The notes under the pieces: generated by a model
The model's database searches: none
Told to the model about the DNA's origin: nothing
The model's input: the letters and a program-made list of their open reading frames with translations, nothing else
Shown here: positions 1-8,435 of the stretch, in pieces
Numbering within the stretch: the stretch's first letter is position 1
How the letters are laid out: every line of letters starts with the position of its first letter
Program-made: the position numbers and the translations under genes
Assembly (NCBI RefSeq): GCF_025836975.1
Contig: NZ_CP107548.1
Location: 1,922,001-1,986,000 of the forward strand
Reading direction: 5' to 3'
DNA length: 64,000 nt
Origin: Pollutimonas sp. M17
GTDB taxonomy: Bacteria > Pseudomonadota > Gammaproteobacteria > Burkholderiales > Burkholderiaceae_B

Positions 1-48
1 GGCGGCGAACCAAAAGGAACACCGCCGCCAGGGCCGGCCGGGCGGAGA

Positions 49-1017
49 TCAGTCCACCTTGCCGATGGCTTTTACCGCCTTGACCAGGGTGGCGTCGTCG
101 GCGTCCCAGTATTTCTGGAACTCGGGCGCGTCCATGTACTCGATGGGGCTGCCCGCCGCCAGCACCTTGGCCTGTATGGCCGGATCGTTGGCGACCTGCT
201 TGGCGCTGGCGCGCAAGGTCTTTATGACCTCGTCGGGCACGCCCGCCGGTACGAATATCCCCGACCACTGCACGAACTTGGCGTCGTAGCCCAAGGATTG
301 CAGGCTGGGCACGTCGGGCAGGGTTGCCAGGGGCTTGTCGCCCCAATGCGCCAGGGCGCGCAGTTTCCCTGCCTTGATGTGCTGCACGATGCTGGACGGG
401 CCGCTGGATATCGCCTGCACCTGGCCGCCCAGCAGCGCCGCAACGGCCGGACCGGCGCCGGTATAGGGCACATGGGTCAGCTTGATGCCCGCGGCGTTTT
501 CCAGCATGGCCATCGGCACGTGCATCGAACCGTAGATGCCCGAGCTGCCGTAGTTGATCTTGCCCGCTTCCTTCCTGGCGGCCTCCACGAACTCCTTGGC
601 CGTTTTCCAGGGTGAATCGGCGCGCACCACCAGCACAGTGGGGTCGGCGGTGATGCGTGCAATGGGCTTGAACTGGCTGATCTCATAAGCCGGCTTGCGG
701 CCCAGAATCTTGTCGGCCTCGGGCAGGATGGAGATGGACGAAAGCATGAGCATGATGGTGTAGCCGTCGGGCTTGGCCCGCGCCGCCTCTCCCGCGCCGA
801 TGGCGCCGCCCGCCCCGACCTTGTTCTCGATGACCACCGGCTGGCCCAGGCTGTGCGACATGGCGTCCGCGATGGGGCGGGCCACGGTGTCGGTCACCCC
901 GCCCGGCGGAAACGGCACGATCATCTTGATCGCATGATCGGGATACTTGGCCAGGACGCTGCTTGACAACAGCAGCGCGGCGACGGCGCCCAGCGTTTTC
1001 AATGTTGTTTTATGCAT
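49..1017 (-). CDS. Bug/TctC-family periplasmic solute-binding protein
   Basis: 322 aa. The N-terminus (MHKTTLKTLGAVAALLLSSS, cleavage near SVLA-KYPD) is a signal peptide. The segment IKMIVPFPPGGVTDTVAR is the hallmark beta-strand and loop of Bug receptors, which bind carboxylates in the periplasm. Family members usually serve tripartite tricarboxylate transporters, but no TctA/TctB gene is next to it, so it is an orphan receptor here, as is common in Alcaligenaceae. The start is supported by GAGGAG just upstream of ATG. It lies 49 bp downstream of the FAH-family gene on the same strand, so the two are probably co-transcribed and controlled by the divergent GntR regulator. The ligand cannot be read from the sequence; a substrate of the adjacent hydrolase pathway is the obvious guess. 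Confidence 0.93.
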   Translation of the reverse strand: MHKTTLKTLGAVAALLLSSSVLAKYPDHAIKMIVPFPPGGVTDTVARPIADAMSHSLGQPVVIENKVGAGGAIGAGEAARAKPDGYTIMLMLSSISILPEADKILGRKPAYEISQFKPIARITADPTVLVVRADSPWKTAKEFVEAARKEAGKINYGSSGIYGSMHVPMAMLENAAGIKLTHVPYTGAGPAVAALLGGQVQAISSGPSSIVQHIKAGKLRALAHWGDKPLATLPDVPSLQSLGYDAKFVQWSGIFVPAGVPDEVIKTLRASAKQVANDPAIQAKVLAAGSPIEYMDAPEFQKYWDADDATLVKAVKAIGKVD

Positions 1018-1066
1018 TTGTTTGTCTCCTCGGTATTATTCTGCTCGATGGCTGCTTGCATCGACG

Positions 1067-1942
1067 CTAGATGAATCTGTTTTCAAGCACTCCCAGTCCG
1101 TCTATTTCTATGCGTACGACATCGTTGGTTTTCAAGTACTCCGGCGGATTCAGGCCCATGCCGACGCCGGCGGGCGTGCCGGTGGCGATGATGTCGCCCG
1201 GCAGCAGGGTGATGCCGCGCGAGCAGGTCTCGATCAGCGCGGGTATATCGAAAATGAAATCGCGCGTGTGGCCGTCCTGGCGCGGTTCGCCGTTGACCCA
1301 GCAGCGCACGCGCGTGCTGGTGCCGTCCAGTTCGTCGGCGGTGACCACCCAGGGTCCCATGGGGCAGAAGGTATCGAAGGACTTGCCCAGATCCCATTGC
1401 TGGTGGCGCATCTGGACGTCGCGCGCGGTCACGTCGTTGACGATGGTGTAGCCGAACACATGCTTCAGGGCATCGTCGCGGCTTATGTTCTTGCCGCCGG
1501 TGCCGATGATGACCGCCAGTTCGGCTTCGTAGTCGATCTGGCTCGAAATGGCGCCAGGCAGGACGACCTGGTCGTTCGGCCCGACCACGCATTCGGGAAG
1601 CTTGGTGAACACGATGGGCCATGCCGCGGGGTCGGCGTTGTTGGCCTTGAACACCGAGCCGGACAGCTCCTTGGCATGCGCGTGGTAATTGCGCCCCACG
1701 CAGAAGATATTGCGCCGGGGCGCGGGGATGGGCGCCTTGAGCACCACCGAATCCATGGGAAGGCGGGTGCCCGGCAAGCTGGAAAGATCTTGCCCCCTGG
1801 CGGCCAGATCGACCAGGGCAAGCACGCCCTTCTGTGCCTCTTCGGCGGAAAGATCCAGCCGGGTCAGGCTGGATCCGTCGGCCGACACCGCGCCCACGCA
1901 GCGCTCCGTGCCATCCCCGTGTGTAAATGTTGCAAATCGCAT
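1067..1942 (-). CDS. Fumarylacetoacetate hydrolase (FAH) family protein
   Basis: 291 aa, usual length for the FAH fold. The C-terminal two thirds carry the family signature: NIFCVGRNYHAHAKE, then DYEAELAVIIG with metal-binding acidic residues, GYTIVNDVTARD, and GDIIATGTPAGVGMG near the end. These enzymes are Mg-dependent hydrolases, decarboxylases or isomerases acting on C-C bonds of beta-diketo or oxo acids, often in aromatic degradation. Start ATG is preceded by AGGAAACGCG. The perfect palindrome ACCAATTGGT lies 16-25 bases upstream of the ATG, so repression by the divergent GntR protein is likely. Exact substrate unknown; homoprotocatechuate-type hydratase/isomerase, fumarylpyruvate hydrolase and acylpyruvase are all possible. 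Confidence 0.93.
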   Translation of the reverse strand: MRFATFTHGDGTERCVGAVSADGSSLTRLDLSAEEAQKGVLALVDLAARGQDLSSLPGTRLPMDSVVLKAPIPAPRRNIFCVGRNYHAHAKELSGSVFKANNADPAAWPIVFTKLPECVVGPNDQVVLPGAISSQIDYEAELAVIIGTGGKNISRDDALKHVFGYTIVNDVTARDVQMRHQQWDLGKSFDTFCPMGPWVVTADELDGTSTRVRCWVNGEPRQDGHTRDFIFDIPALIETCSRGITLLPGDIIATGTPAGVGMGLNPPEYLKTNDVVRIEIDGLGVLENRFI

Positions 1943-1957
1943 CGCGTTTCCTGTGTT

Positions 1958-1967
1958 ACCAATTGGT
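1958..1967. promoter_or_regulatory. Candidate GntR operator 1 (ACCAATTGGT)
   Basis: Perfect 10-bp palindrome ACCAATTGGT directly upstream of the FAH-gene ribosome-binding site. An identical copy lies at 2066-2075. FadR-subfamily GntR proteins bind short palindromes of this kind. Two identical copies in one divergent intergenic region strongly suggest autoregulation plus control of the FAH/Bug operon. Confidence 0.7.
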
Positions 1968-2065
1968 TCTTGTTAGAGAAATACCCGAACCCATCCGGTC
2001 TGGGTTGAAAGTCATTCTAGAACCAAAGCCCAGGCTGTACAACAAAAAATCGCCCGTTTTTTATT

Positions 2066-2075
2066 GACCAATTGG
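2066..2075. promoter_or_regulatory. Candidate GntR operator 2 (ACCAATTGGT)
   Basis: Second exact copy of the palindrome at 1958-1967, centre-to-centre distance 108 bp, 46 bp before the gntR start. Likely the autoregulatory operator. The spacing would allow looping between the two promoters, which is inference only. Confidence 0.68.
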
Positions 2076-2120
2076 TACTGCTTGGATAAGATCCAGGGCT
2101 GAATATCAGGAGTTCCCGAA

Positions 2121-2825
2121 ATGGACGAGATGCTCGAGAACATGGCTGTCCGAGCCGAAGGGGCGAAGGCGCTTGCCCGCCATCTCCTTGAGGAAATGGC
2201 GGCGGGCCGCCTGCGCGAAGGCGTCAAGCTTGCGCCCGAACGCGAGCTCAGCCAACGATTCGGCGCCTCGCGCGGAGCCGTCCGCCGTGTACTGGCCGAG
2301 CTGCGCCAGCGGGGCCTGATCACGCAGGCGGTGGGCAGCGGCACGTTTGCGTCGGCCGCCGCGCACACCCTTCAGGCCTCCGGCGGATCGCGGGGACCGG
2401 TGCTCGACACCAGCCCGGCCGAGCTCATGGAGGCCCGGCTGCTTATCGAGCCGCTGATGCCGGCCCTGATCGTGCGCAATGCCAGCGCGGCCGACTTTGC
2501 CCTGATGCAGGAATGCCTGGAAAAATCCGAAGCCGCCCTGACCATAGAAGAATTCGAACACTGGGACGAAACGCTGCACAAGTCGTTTGCCCAGGCCACG
2601 AACAACTCCTTCTTCCTGCACATCCTGGACTTGACGAATCGTGTGCGGGAACAAGGCGAATGGGGCCGGCTCAAGCGCAACTCGCTGACCACCGAGCGCC
2701 GCCGCCAGTACGAGCGGCAGCATCGGGGCATCGTCGAGGCGCTGAAAGACCGCGATGCCGCCCGGGCCCGCGCCCTGCTTCTGGAGCATCTGGAACAAAT
2801 ACAGCAGAATCTTTTCCAGGCCTGA
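2121..2825 (+). CDS. GntR-family (FadR subfamily) transcriptional regulator
   Basis: 234 aa. The N-terminal winged helix-turn-helix spans about residues 10-75 and contains REGVKLAPERELSQRFGASR and VRRVLAELRQRGLI, the conserved GntR recognition-helix region. The C-terminal two thirds are an all-helical FCD ligand domain. The start is supported by CAGGAG eight bases before ATG. It is divergent from the FAH/Bug operon with two identical ACCAATTGGT palindromes between them. FCD regulators usually sense small carboxylates, matching the neighbouring hydrolase and carboxylate receptor. Confidence 0.93.
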   Translation: MDEMLENMAVRAEGAKALARHLLEEMAAGRLREGVKLAPERELSQRFGASRGAVRRVLAELRQRGLITQAVGSGTFASAAAHTLQASGGSRGPVLDTSPAELMEARLLIEPLMPALIVRNASAADFALMQECLEKSEAALTIEEFEHWDETLHKSFAQATNNSFFLHILDLTNRVREQGEWGRLKRNSLTTERRRQYERQHRGIVEALKDRDAARARALLLEHLEQIQQNLFQA

Positions 2826-2890
2826 TCCCCAAAAGCCCAGCTCACTGCCTGCGTCGGGCACGTCGATTATCGGCTGCCGGCGCTGGCCTT

Positions 2891-3244
2891 TCAGCCCTGG
2901 CCCGGCATAGGGCCCTTTGCATGATTGATGGTGTCCAGGGCCAGCGTTGAATGCGCATAGGCGCCGCCCGCCCGCATTTCGGCCGCGACCCATATGGCCT
3001 CCATGATCTCCTGTTCGCTGGCACCCTGCTTGACGGCAAGCTCGGTATGGCCCTTGATGCAATAAGGACATTGGGTGACATGCGCCACGGCCACGGCAAT
3101 CAGCTGCTTGGTTTTCTTGGGCAAGGCGCCGTCGGCGAAGACGGCGGCGCTGAAAGCCCTGAACGCGGCCTGTATGTCGGGCGCCAGGTCGGCCCTTTGC
3201 TTGGCAAGCTCTTTGCTCATGACGGGGTACATCGACTGATCCAT
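2891..3244 (-). CDS. Carboxymuconolactone decarboxylase/AhpD-like protein
   Basis: 117 aa from the ATG at 3244, preceded by CAGGAGAAACAGC; an in-frame upstream extension has no comparable ribosome site. The AhpD core motif CPYCIKGHTELA (CxxC followed by H) is present at about residues 60-72, the redox-active pair of AhpD-type alkylhydroperoxidases. Single-domain CMD/AhpD proteins of this size are trimers or hexamers with peroxidase or disulfide-reductase activity. The gene is divergent from an NAD(P)H-dependent FMN reductase, so a shared oxidative or electrophile-stress role is plausible. True lactone decarboxylase activity is unlikely given the CxxC pair. Confidence 0.88.
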   Translation of the reverse strand: MDQSMYPVMSKELAKQRADLAPDIQAAFRAFSAAVFADGALPKKTKQLIAVAVAHVTQCPYCIKGHTELAVKQGASEQEIMEAIWVAAEMRAGGAYAHSTLALDTINHAKGPMPGQG

Positions 3245-3403
3245 GCTGTTTCTCCTGAAGTGAACACAATGCTGCGGCGAACCCTTGGCCACATGATAGT
3301 CCTATCATGAATCGGCCCCGATGCGAAAGATATTGTGCATTGCGCCGATTTGACTCAGACTGATCGTTCGCCTTTCCATTTTCCGTCTGTACAGGAGGTC
3401 ACC

Positions 3404-3952
3404 ATGAGTCAATACCAGATCGCCGTCATCGTAGGCAGTCTCAGAAAAGATTCTTTCAATCGCAAGCTGGCCAAGGCGCTGACCCGCCTGGGGCCTGCGG
3501 AGTTCTCCTTCAAGCCCCTGAAGATCGGCGATCTGCCCCTGTACAACCAGGATGACGACGGCAATCAGGCCGATTCCGTCAAGCGCCTGAAAGCGGAAAT
3601 AACGGCATCGCAAGGATTGCTGTTCGTTACGCCGGAATACAACCGTTCCGTGCCCGGCGTACTGAAGAACGCCATCGACCATGCCTCGCGCCCCTACGGC
3701 CAGAGCGCCTGGGCCGGCAAGCCCGCCGGCGTCATCGGCGTCTCGATAGGCGCCATCGGTTCGGCGCTGGCGCAGCAGCATCTGCGCAATATCCTCGCCT
3801 ATCTGGATGCCCCCGCCATGGGCCAGCCCGAAGCCTTCATCCAGGCGAACGACACGCTGTTCGACGATGCAGGCAACATAGGCCCGGCCAGCAAGGATTT
3901 CCTGCAGGGCTGGATGGACCGCTACGTGGCCTGGGTAAAAAAGCACGCCTGA
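3404..3952 (+). CDS. NAD(P)H-dependent FMN reductase / quinone reductase
   Basis: 182 aa from the ATG at 3404, preceded by a near-perfect ACAGGAGGTCACC. Flavodoxin-like fold: IAVIVGSLRKDSFNRKLAKA is the phosphate-binding loop, and LLFVTPEYNRSVPGVLKNAIDHASR is the FMN and tetramer-interface motif of the ChrR/YieF/ArsH-like NADPH_FMN_red family. Members reduce quinones, azo dyes and chromate. A chromate transporter gene lies 0.8 kb away, so a linked chromate or quinone-stress role is possible but unproven. Confidence 0.92.
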   Translation: MSQYQIAVIVGSLRKDSFNRKLAKALTRLGPAEFSFKPLKIGDLPLYNQDDDGNQADSVKRLKAEITASQGLLFVTPEYNRSVPGVLKNAIDHASRPYGQSAWAGKPAGVIGVSIGAIGSALAQQHLRNILAYLDAPAMGQPEAFIQANDTLFDDAGNIGPASKDFLQGWMDRYVAWVKKHA

Positions 3953-3960
3953 CGCATGAA

Positions 3961-3996
3961 GGCCCGCAGCCCCGGATGAACCGGCAGCCGCGGGCC
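3961..3996. terminator. Candidate stem-loop between convergent genes
   Basis: GGCCCGC (3961-3967) pairs with GCGGGCC (3990-3996), with further CCGG pairing inside the loop. It lies between the convergent FMN reductase and acylphosphatase genes. There is no U-tract on either strand, so intrinsic termination is uncertain. Confidence 0.3.
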
Positions 3997-4010
3997 GATA
4001 TCAGCAGACC

Positions 4011-4307
4011 TTAGATTTGCTCGAAGCGCTCGAAATAGCGCTCGGTGAACGCTTCGCTATGGTCGACTTCGGACACGCGCGCGCCCGGCGGGCCGACGTG
4101 CAGCCATGAAAGCAGCCGGTCGACGCGGTCATGAGGACCCTGCAGCAAGGCCTGCACCGACCCGTCGTCCAGATTGCGCACCCATCCCCTGACGCCCAGC
4201 AGATGCGCCTGGCGCACCGTGGCGGCCCTGAATCCGACGCCCTGCACGCGCCCCTTGATGTTCACGTCGAGGGTTTCAGACTCGCTGTCCTTGTATAGCT
4301 TCTTCAT
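4011..4307 (-). CDS. acyP: Acylphosphatase
   Basis: 98 aa from the ATG at 4307 (MKKLYKDSESETLDVNIKG). It has both acylphosphatase signatures: GRVQGVGFRAAT with the phosphate-binding Arg, and GWVRNLDDGSVQALLQG with the catalytic Asn. The enzyme hydrolyses carboxyl-phosphate bonds such as acetyl phosphate or 1,3-bisphosphoglycerate. An upstream in-frame extension would overlap the cytochrome c gene and carries no family similarity, so the shorter start is chosen. Confidence 0.93.
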   Translation of the reverse strand: MKKLYKDSESETLDVNIKGRVQGVGFRAATVRQAHLLGVRGWVRNLDDGSVQALLQGPHDRVDRLLSWLHVGPPGARVSEVDHSEAFTERYFERFEQI

Positions 4308-4357
4308 GATGCTCAATGTATGTAGGGCCGGGGACGCCGCCGGCCCGCAGGCGCCGC

Positions 4358-4690
4358 TTACTGGGGGGCGCCTTCCAGGACCCATTCGACGACCATTTTC
4401 AGATCGGCGTCCGAAATGTTTGGATTAGGCGGCATGGGTATGGGCCCCCATACTCCACTGCTGCCTTCCCGGACGTGCTTGGTCAGCACCGCGGCCGCGT
4501 CGGCATCGCCCTTGTGCTTGGCCGCCACGTCTTGATAGGCCGGCCCCACCAGCTTCTTGTCGACCGCATGACAGGCCAGACAGGCATTCTTGTTGAGGAT
4601 CTCGTGCACCTTGGCGGGGTCGGGCGCGGCTTGCGCCAATCCGCCACAGGCCGTCAATGCAACAAACGCGGCAAGCTTTCCAAATTTCAT
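4358..4690 (-). CDS. Small c-type cytochrome, class I
   Basis: 110 aa with a signal peptide (MKFGKLAAFVALTACGGLAQA-APDP). One haem-attachment motif CLACH lies at about residues 38-42. Distal Met ligation is likely from WGPIPMPPNPNISDADLKMVVEWVL, the classic end of cytochrome c551/c552. Acts as a periplasmic electron carrier. Divergent from the chromate transporter gene, with a 78-bp promoter region between them. Confidence 0.93.
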   Translation of the reverse strand: MKFGKLAAFVALTACGGLAQAAPDPAKVHEILNKNACLACHAVDKKLVGPAYQDVAAKHKGDADAAAVLTKHVREGSSGVWGPIPMPPNPNISDADLKMVVEWVLEGAPQ

Positions 4691-4768
4691 CGCTGTTTAC
4701 CTCCGGATTGATTCACTTCATGATGGCTTTGTTTATTATGTCACGATCTTTCTGACACGTCCCTTGCC

Positions 4769-5998
4769 ATGCCCATCCATTCCCGCTCCGCTCCCACGCA
4801 CGACTTCTCCCGGGAAGCGTGGGCGGTTTTCCTGGCTTTCCTGCGATTGGGACTGACCTCGTTCGGCGGACCGGTCGCCCATCTGGGCTATTTCCGTGAC
4901 GAATTCGTTACGCGCCGACAGTGGCTGGACGACCGCAATTACGCCGACCTGGTGGCCCTATGCCAGTTCCTGCCCGGCCCCGCCAGCAGCCAGGTGGGCA
5001 TGGCCATAGGGCTGACCCGGGCCGGCTATGCCGGCGCGCTGGCCGCATGGCTGGGCTTCACCCTTCCTTCCGCCGCGGTCATGATCCTGTTCGCATCAGG
5101 CATGGCCCATTGGGGCGGCTTCGTTGCAGACGGCTTCCTGCACGGCCTGAAGATCGCCGCCGTCGCCGTGGTGGCGCAGGCGGTCTGGGGCATGGGACGC
5201 AGGCTGTGCACCGACGACCGGAGGATCGCCCTTGCGATCGGCGCGGCGTGCCTGACGCTGGCATGGCCGGGCTCGGCCGGGCAGATCGCCGCCATGGCCC
5301 TCGCGGCGGCGCTTGGAATAGGATGGCTCAAACCCGCGGATGCCCATGCCGCCAGCCCGGCCGGCCTGCATCTGCCAATAAGCCGCAAGGCCGGCCTTGC
5401 ATGGCTTCTTCTGTTCGCCGTCCTGCTTGTCGGGCTGCCCATCGCCGCCCAGGCCAGCGGGAATACGATGCTGTCCCTATTCGACGCCTTCTATCGCGCG
5501 GGATCGCTGGTGTTCGGCGGCGGCCATGTGCTGCTGCCTTTGCTGCAGGCCGAGGTCGTACCCAGGGGATGGGTGTCCGATGCCGGTTTCCTGGCAGGCT
5601 ATGGCGCGGTTCAGGCCGTACCCGGCCCTCTCTTTACCTTTGCCGCATTCCTGGGCGCATCCATCGACACGGGCTTCAACGGGGTGCTGAATGGAATGTG
5701 GGCCTTGAGCGCCATTTTCATTCCCTCCTTCCTGCTGGTGTGCGGCGCCCTGCCGTTCTGGAACCCATTGCGCCAGAACCTGCGCATGCGCGCGGCGATG
5801 GACGGCATCAATGCCGGCGTCGTGGGGCTGCTGCTCGCGGCCTTGTATCAGCCCGTATGGACCGGCGCCATCATGACGCCGGCCGACTTCGGCCTAGGGC
5901 TGCTGGCCTTTGGCGCCCTGATGTACTTCCGGGCCGCGCCATGGCTGGTGGTCGCCGCCTGCGGCCTGGCCGGCTGGCTGCAGGCGGCGCTGTTGTAA
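4769..5998 (+). CDS. chrA: Chromate transporter, long-chain CHR family
   Basis: 409 aa inner-membrane protein with duplicated CHR domains. The first half has RLGLTSFGGPVAHLGYFRDE and LCQFLPGPASSQVGMAIG; the second half has SLVFGGGHVLLPLLQAEV and YGAVQAVPGPLFTFAAFLG. The FGGP/FGGGH and PGP motifs are those of ChrA. About ten to twelve hydrophobic segments are visible. Family members export chromate in proton-coupled exchange, though some homologues only affect sulfate or redox stress. No chrB regulator is adjacent; the nearby FMN reductase could be a functional partner. Confidence 0.92.
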   Translation: MPIHSRSAPTHDFSREAWAVFLAFLRLGLTSFGGPVAHLGYFRDEFVTRRQWLDDRNYADLVALCQFLPGPASSQVGMAIGLTRAGYAGALAAWLGFTLPSAAVMILFASGMAHWGGFVADGFLHGLKIAAVAVVAQAVWGMGRRLCTDDRRIALAIGAACLTLAWPGSAGQIAAMALAAALGIGWLKPADAHAASPAGLHLPISRKAGLAWLLLFAVLLVGLPIAAQASGNTMLSLFDAFYRAGSLVFGGGHVLLPLLQAEVVPRGWVSDAGFLAGYGAVQAVPGPLFTFAAFLGASIDTGFNGVLNGMWALSAIFIPSFLLVCGALPFWNPLRQNLRMRAAMDGINAGVVGLLLAALYQPVWTGAIMTPADFGLGLLAFGALMYFRAAPWLVVAACGLAGWLQAALL

Positions 5999-6002
5999 TC
6001 CC

Positions 6003-7799
6003 TCAGGCGTGCGCCCTTTCCTGCGCGGGCGCCTGCACGCGATGCAGGTTCAGGGCCGTATTGATGATGCCGACGTGACTGAAGGCCTGCGGGAAGTTTC
6101 CCAGCATGCGACGGTCTTGAGGATCGTACTGCTCGGCCAGCAGCCCTACGTCGTTGCACAGGCTGGCCAGGTGCTCGAACAAGGCATGGGCGTCATCGTC
6201 GCGCCCCTGCAGCACATAGACGTCGGCCAGCCAGAAGGAACAGACCAGGAAGGTTCCCTCGCCCGGCGGCAACCCATCCACCCCGTACTCGGTTTCATAG
6301 CGCAACAGCAGGCCGTCGCGCATCAGCCGCTTTTCGATGGCGGCCACCGTGCCCAGCACGCGGGGATCGTCCGGCGGAAGGAAGCCGGTCAGCGCAATAT
6401 GCAGCAGGCTGGCATCCAGGCATTTGGAGCCGTAGTACTGGACGAAGCTGCCCAGTTCCGGATCGTAGGCCTTGCGGCAGACTTCCTCGCGGATCTCGTC
6501 GGCCACGCGCCGGCAGTTTCTTGAAAACTCGCCGCCGTTCTCCAGCGTGCCGGCGACGGTGGCGATCCGGTCGAAGGCCACCCAGGCCATGACCTTGGAA
6601 TGCGTGAAATGCTGCTGTTCTCCCCTGATTTCCCAGATTCCCTCGTCGGGCTGGCGCCAGGCCTTTTCCAGGAATGGCACGATGACCTCGGCAATCGCCT
6701 CGATGCGCCGATGGCGGGGCAGCATGCCCTTGATCGCCTGCGCCATGGCGTCGGCCACTTCGCCATAGACGTCCAGCTGGGTCTGCGTGGCGGCCGCATT
6801 GCCTATGCGGACCGGCTGCGAATCTTCATAGCCGCCGAGCCAGGGCAATTCGTATTCCGTCAGGCGGCGTTCGCCGCCCAGCCCGTACATGATCTGCATC
6901 TGGTCGGGATTGCCGGCCACCGAGCGGGTCAGCCAATCGCGCCAGGCGCGGGCCTCGTCGAAATAGCCCAGGCTCATGAAGGCCAGCAGCGTCATGGTGG
7001 CGTCGCGCAGCCAGCAATAGCGGTAGTCCCAGTTGCGCTTGCCGCCCAGCTTCTCGGGCAGCGAAGTGGTGGGCGCCGCCACGATGCCGCCGGTCGGCAA
7101 GTAGGTAAGCGCTTTGAGGGTGATGAGCGAGCGCTTGACCAGGCCGCTCCAGGGTCCGACATCGGGGCAGCGGCTGGAGAATTCATGCCAGAAGTATTCG
7201 GTTTTCGCCAGTGAAGCCTCGGCGTCGAACGCCTCGGCCACCGGTTCGTGCGAGGGCTGGTGCGACAAGGTGAATACCTTGCGCTCTCCTTCGGATACGC
7301 TGAATCTGGCCGTTGAATGCTGGGCCCGCGCCTTGATGGGGGTCGGGGTGCGCAAAACCAGCATTTCCGGACCCGCCACGGCGGTCAGGGTAAGCGGGTC
7401 ATGCCGTTCGACCCACGGTACGGTCCGGCCGTAATCGAAGCGGATGACCAGGTCCATGTCGAAGGCGACCCGGCCTTTCACGCCCACGACAATGCGCGCG
7501 ACGCTGGAATGGGTGAAAGTGGAAGGCATGAAGTCGATGAGGGTGGCGATGCCGTCATCGGTCTGGAAGGTGGTTTCCAGTATGAGCGTGCCGTCGTGAT
7601 AGCTGCGCTTGACGCTGCGCACCTGCCCTGTCGGGGCAATTTTCCATCGGCCGTTTTCGGGGGTGCCCAGCAAGGCGGCGAAACATGCGGGCGCATCGAA
7701 CCTGGGAAAGCAGAGCCAGTCGATGGCCCCTTCTTTGGACACCAGCGCCGCCGCGCGGCAGTTTCCAAGTAGTGCATAGTCTTCGATTCGGGCTGCCAT
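6003..7799 (-). CDS. Glycoside hydrolase family 15 protein (glucoamylase/trehalase-like)
   Basis: 598 aa, no signal peptide, so cytoplasmic. An N-terminal beta-sandwich domain (about residues 1-200, starting RIEDYALLGNCRAAALVSKEGAIDWLCFPRFD) precedes an (alpha/alpha)6 barrel. Barrel motifs include WDYRYCWLRDATMTLLAF, LPWLGGYEDSQPVRIGN with the general-acid region, and GEGTFLVCSFWLADVYVLQGR with the likely general base. Bacterial GH15 proteins of this architecture include intracellular trehalases and glucoamylase-like enzymes; they are often near zwf and gnd, as here (1.8 kb away). Release of glucose from trehalose or alpha-glucans feeding the oxidative pentose-phosphate route is inference. 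It is transcribed away from usp. Confidence 0.9.
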   Translation of the reverse strand: MAARIEDYALLGNCRAAALVSKEGAIDWLCFPRFDAPACFAALLGTPENGRWKIAPTGQVRSVKRSYHDGTLILETTFQTDDGIATLIDFMPSTFTHSSVARIVVGVKGRVAFDMDLVIRFDYGRTVPWVERHDPLTLTAVAGPEMLVLRTPTPIKARAQHSTARFSVSEGERKVFTLSHQPSHEPVAEAFDAEASLAKTEYFWHEFSSRCPDVGPWSGLVKRSLITLKALTYLPTGGIVAAPTTSLPEKLGGKRNWDYRYCWLRDATMTLLAFMSLGYFDEARAWRDWLTRSVAGNPDQMQIMYGLGGERRLTEYELPWLGGYEDSQPVRIGNAAATQTQLDVYGEVADAMAQAIKGMLPRHRRIEAIAEVIVPFLEKAWRQPDEGIWEIRGEQQHFTHSKVMAWVAFDRIATVAGTLENGGEFSRNCRRVADEIREEVCRKAYDPELGSFVQYYGSKCLDASLLHIALTGFLPPDDPRVLGTVAAIEKRLMRDGLLLRYETEYGVDGLPPGEGTFLVCSFWLADVYVLQGRDDDAHALFEHLASLCNDVGLLAEQYDPQDRRMLGNFPQAFSHVGIINTALNLHRVQAPAQERAHA

Positions 7800-7876
7800 A
7801 GTCCTCCTTGCGGATAGGCCTCGAACTGCTGCGAGGCTGCTTAGCTAATCGATGAAGTCATGTGCATGCGCTGTTC

Positions 7877-7917
7877 TTGATTTAAATCATGACGCGTTCC
7901 AGTGTGTCTTTTACTAT
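7877..7917 (+). promoter_or_regulatory. Candidate FNR/ANR-dependent promoter of usp
   Basis: TTGATTTAAATCAT at 7877-7890 matches the FNR/CRP-family consensus TTGAT-N4-ATCAA at 9 of 10 fixed positions. A -10-like TACTAT lies at 7912-7917. If transcription starts near 7925, the FNR centre falls at about -41.5, the classic class II position. Universal stress genes activated by Anr are known in Pseudomonas, which fits. Confidence 0.65.
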
Positions 7918-8007
7918 GTGAATATAAGGCAAGCGCCCCGGCCATGCCAGCCGGCGCCTGAAACGTTATATACAATCAAACCACAACAATTTACTAAAGA
8001 GGCTCTC

Positions 8008-8433
8008 ATGAAGACCATACTCGTTCCAGTAGACGGTTCCGATTCGGCAGTCCGCGCGGTCAAGGCGGCCATCAAGGAAGCCGGCGCCGCGGGCCAGGCC
8101 GACATACATCTCATTACCGTCCATCCGCCCATTGTATCGGGCAACGTCAAACGCTTCTTCTCCGCCGACGCCATCAAGGACTACTATGAAGACGAAGGCC
8201 GCAACGCGCTGATGTCGGCCAAGGCCGTCCTGGACGAGGCAGGCGTGGCCTACCGCGAAAAAATCGAAGTCGGCCCCATTGCCGTGACCATTGCCGATTA
8301 CGCCAAGAAGAACCACTGCGACCAGATCATCATGGGCACGCGCGGCCTGGGCAGCGTAGGCGGCCTGGTGCTGGGCTCCATCACCATCAAGGTGCTCAGC
8401 CTGGTCGACATCCCGGTCACCCTGGTCAAGTAA
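8008..8433 (+). CDS. Universal stress protein (UspA family, ATP-binding type)
   Basis: 141 aa from the ATG at 8008 (MKTILVPVDGSDSAVRAVKA), preceded by AAAGAGG. The C-terminal nucleotide loop GTRGLGSVGGLVLGSI follows the G-2x-G-9x-G-S/T pattern of ATP-binding USPs, and DIPVTLVK is the usual final strand. Cytoplasmic dimeric stress protein. The FNR-type box upstream suggests induction at low oxygen. It ends 2 bp from the convergent PQQ-dehydrogenase stop. Confidence 0.93.
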   Translation: MKTILVPVDGSDSAVRAVKAAIKEAGAAGQADIHLITVHPPIVSGNVKRFFSADAIKDYYEDEGRNALMSAKAVLDEAGVAYREKIEVGPIAVTIADYAKKNHCDQIIMGTRGLGSVGGLVLGSITIKVLSLVDIPVTLVK

Positions 8434-8435
8434 AT

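Noticed and set aside
2106-3308. 400-codon open frame on the minus strand across gntR
   Set aside because: It lies opposite gntR and in another frame of the AhpD-like gene, shows Arg/Gly-rich composition and no family motif; a GC-rich frame shadow.
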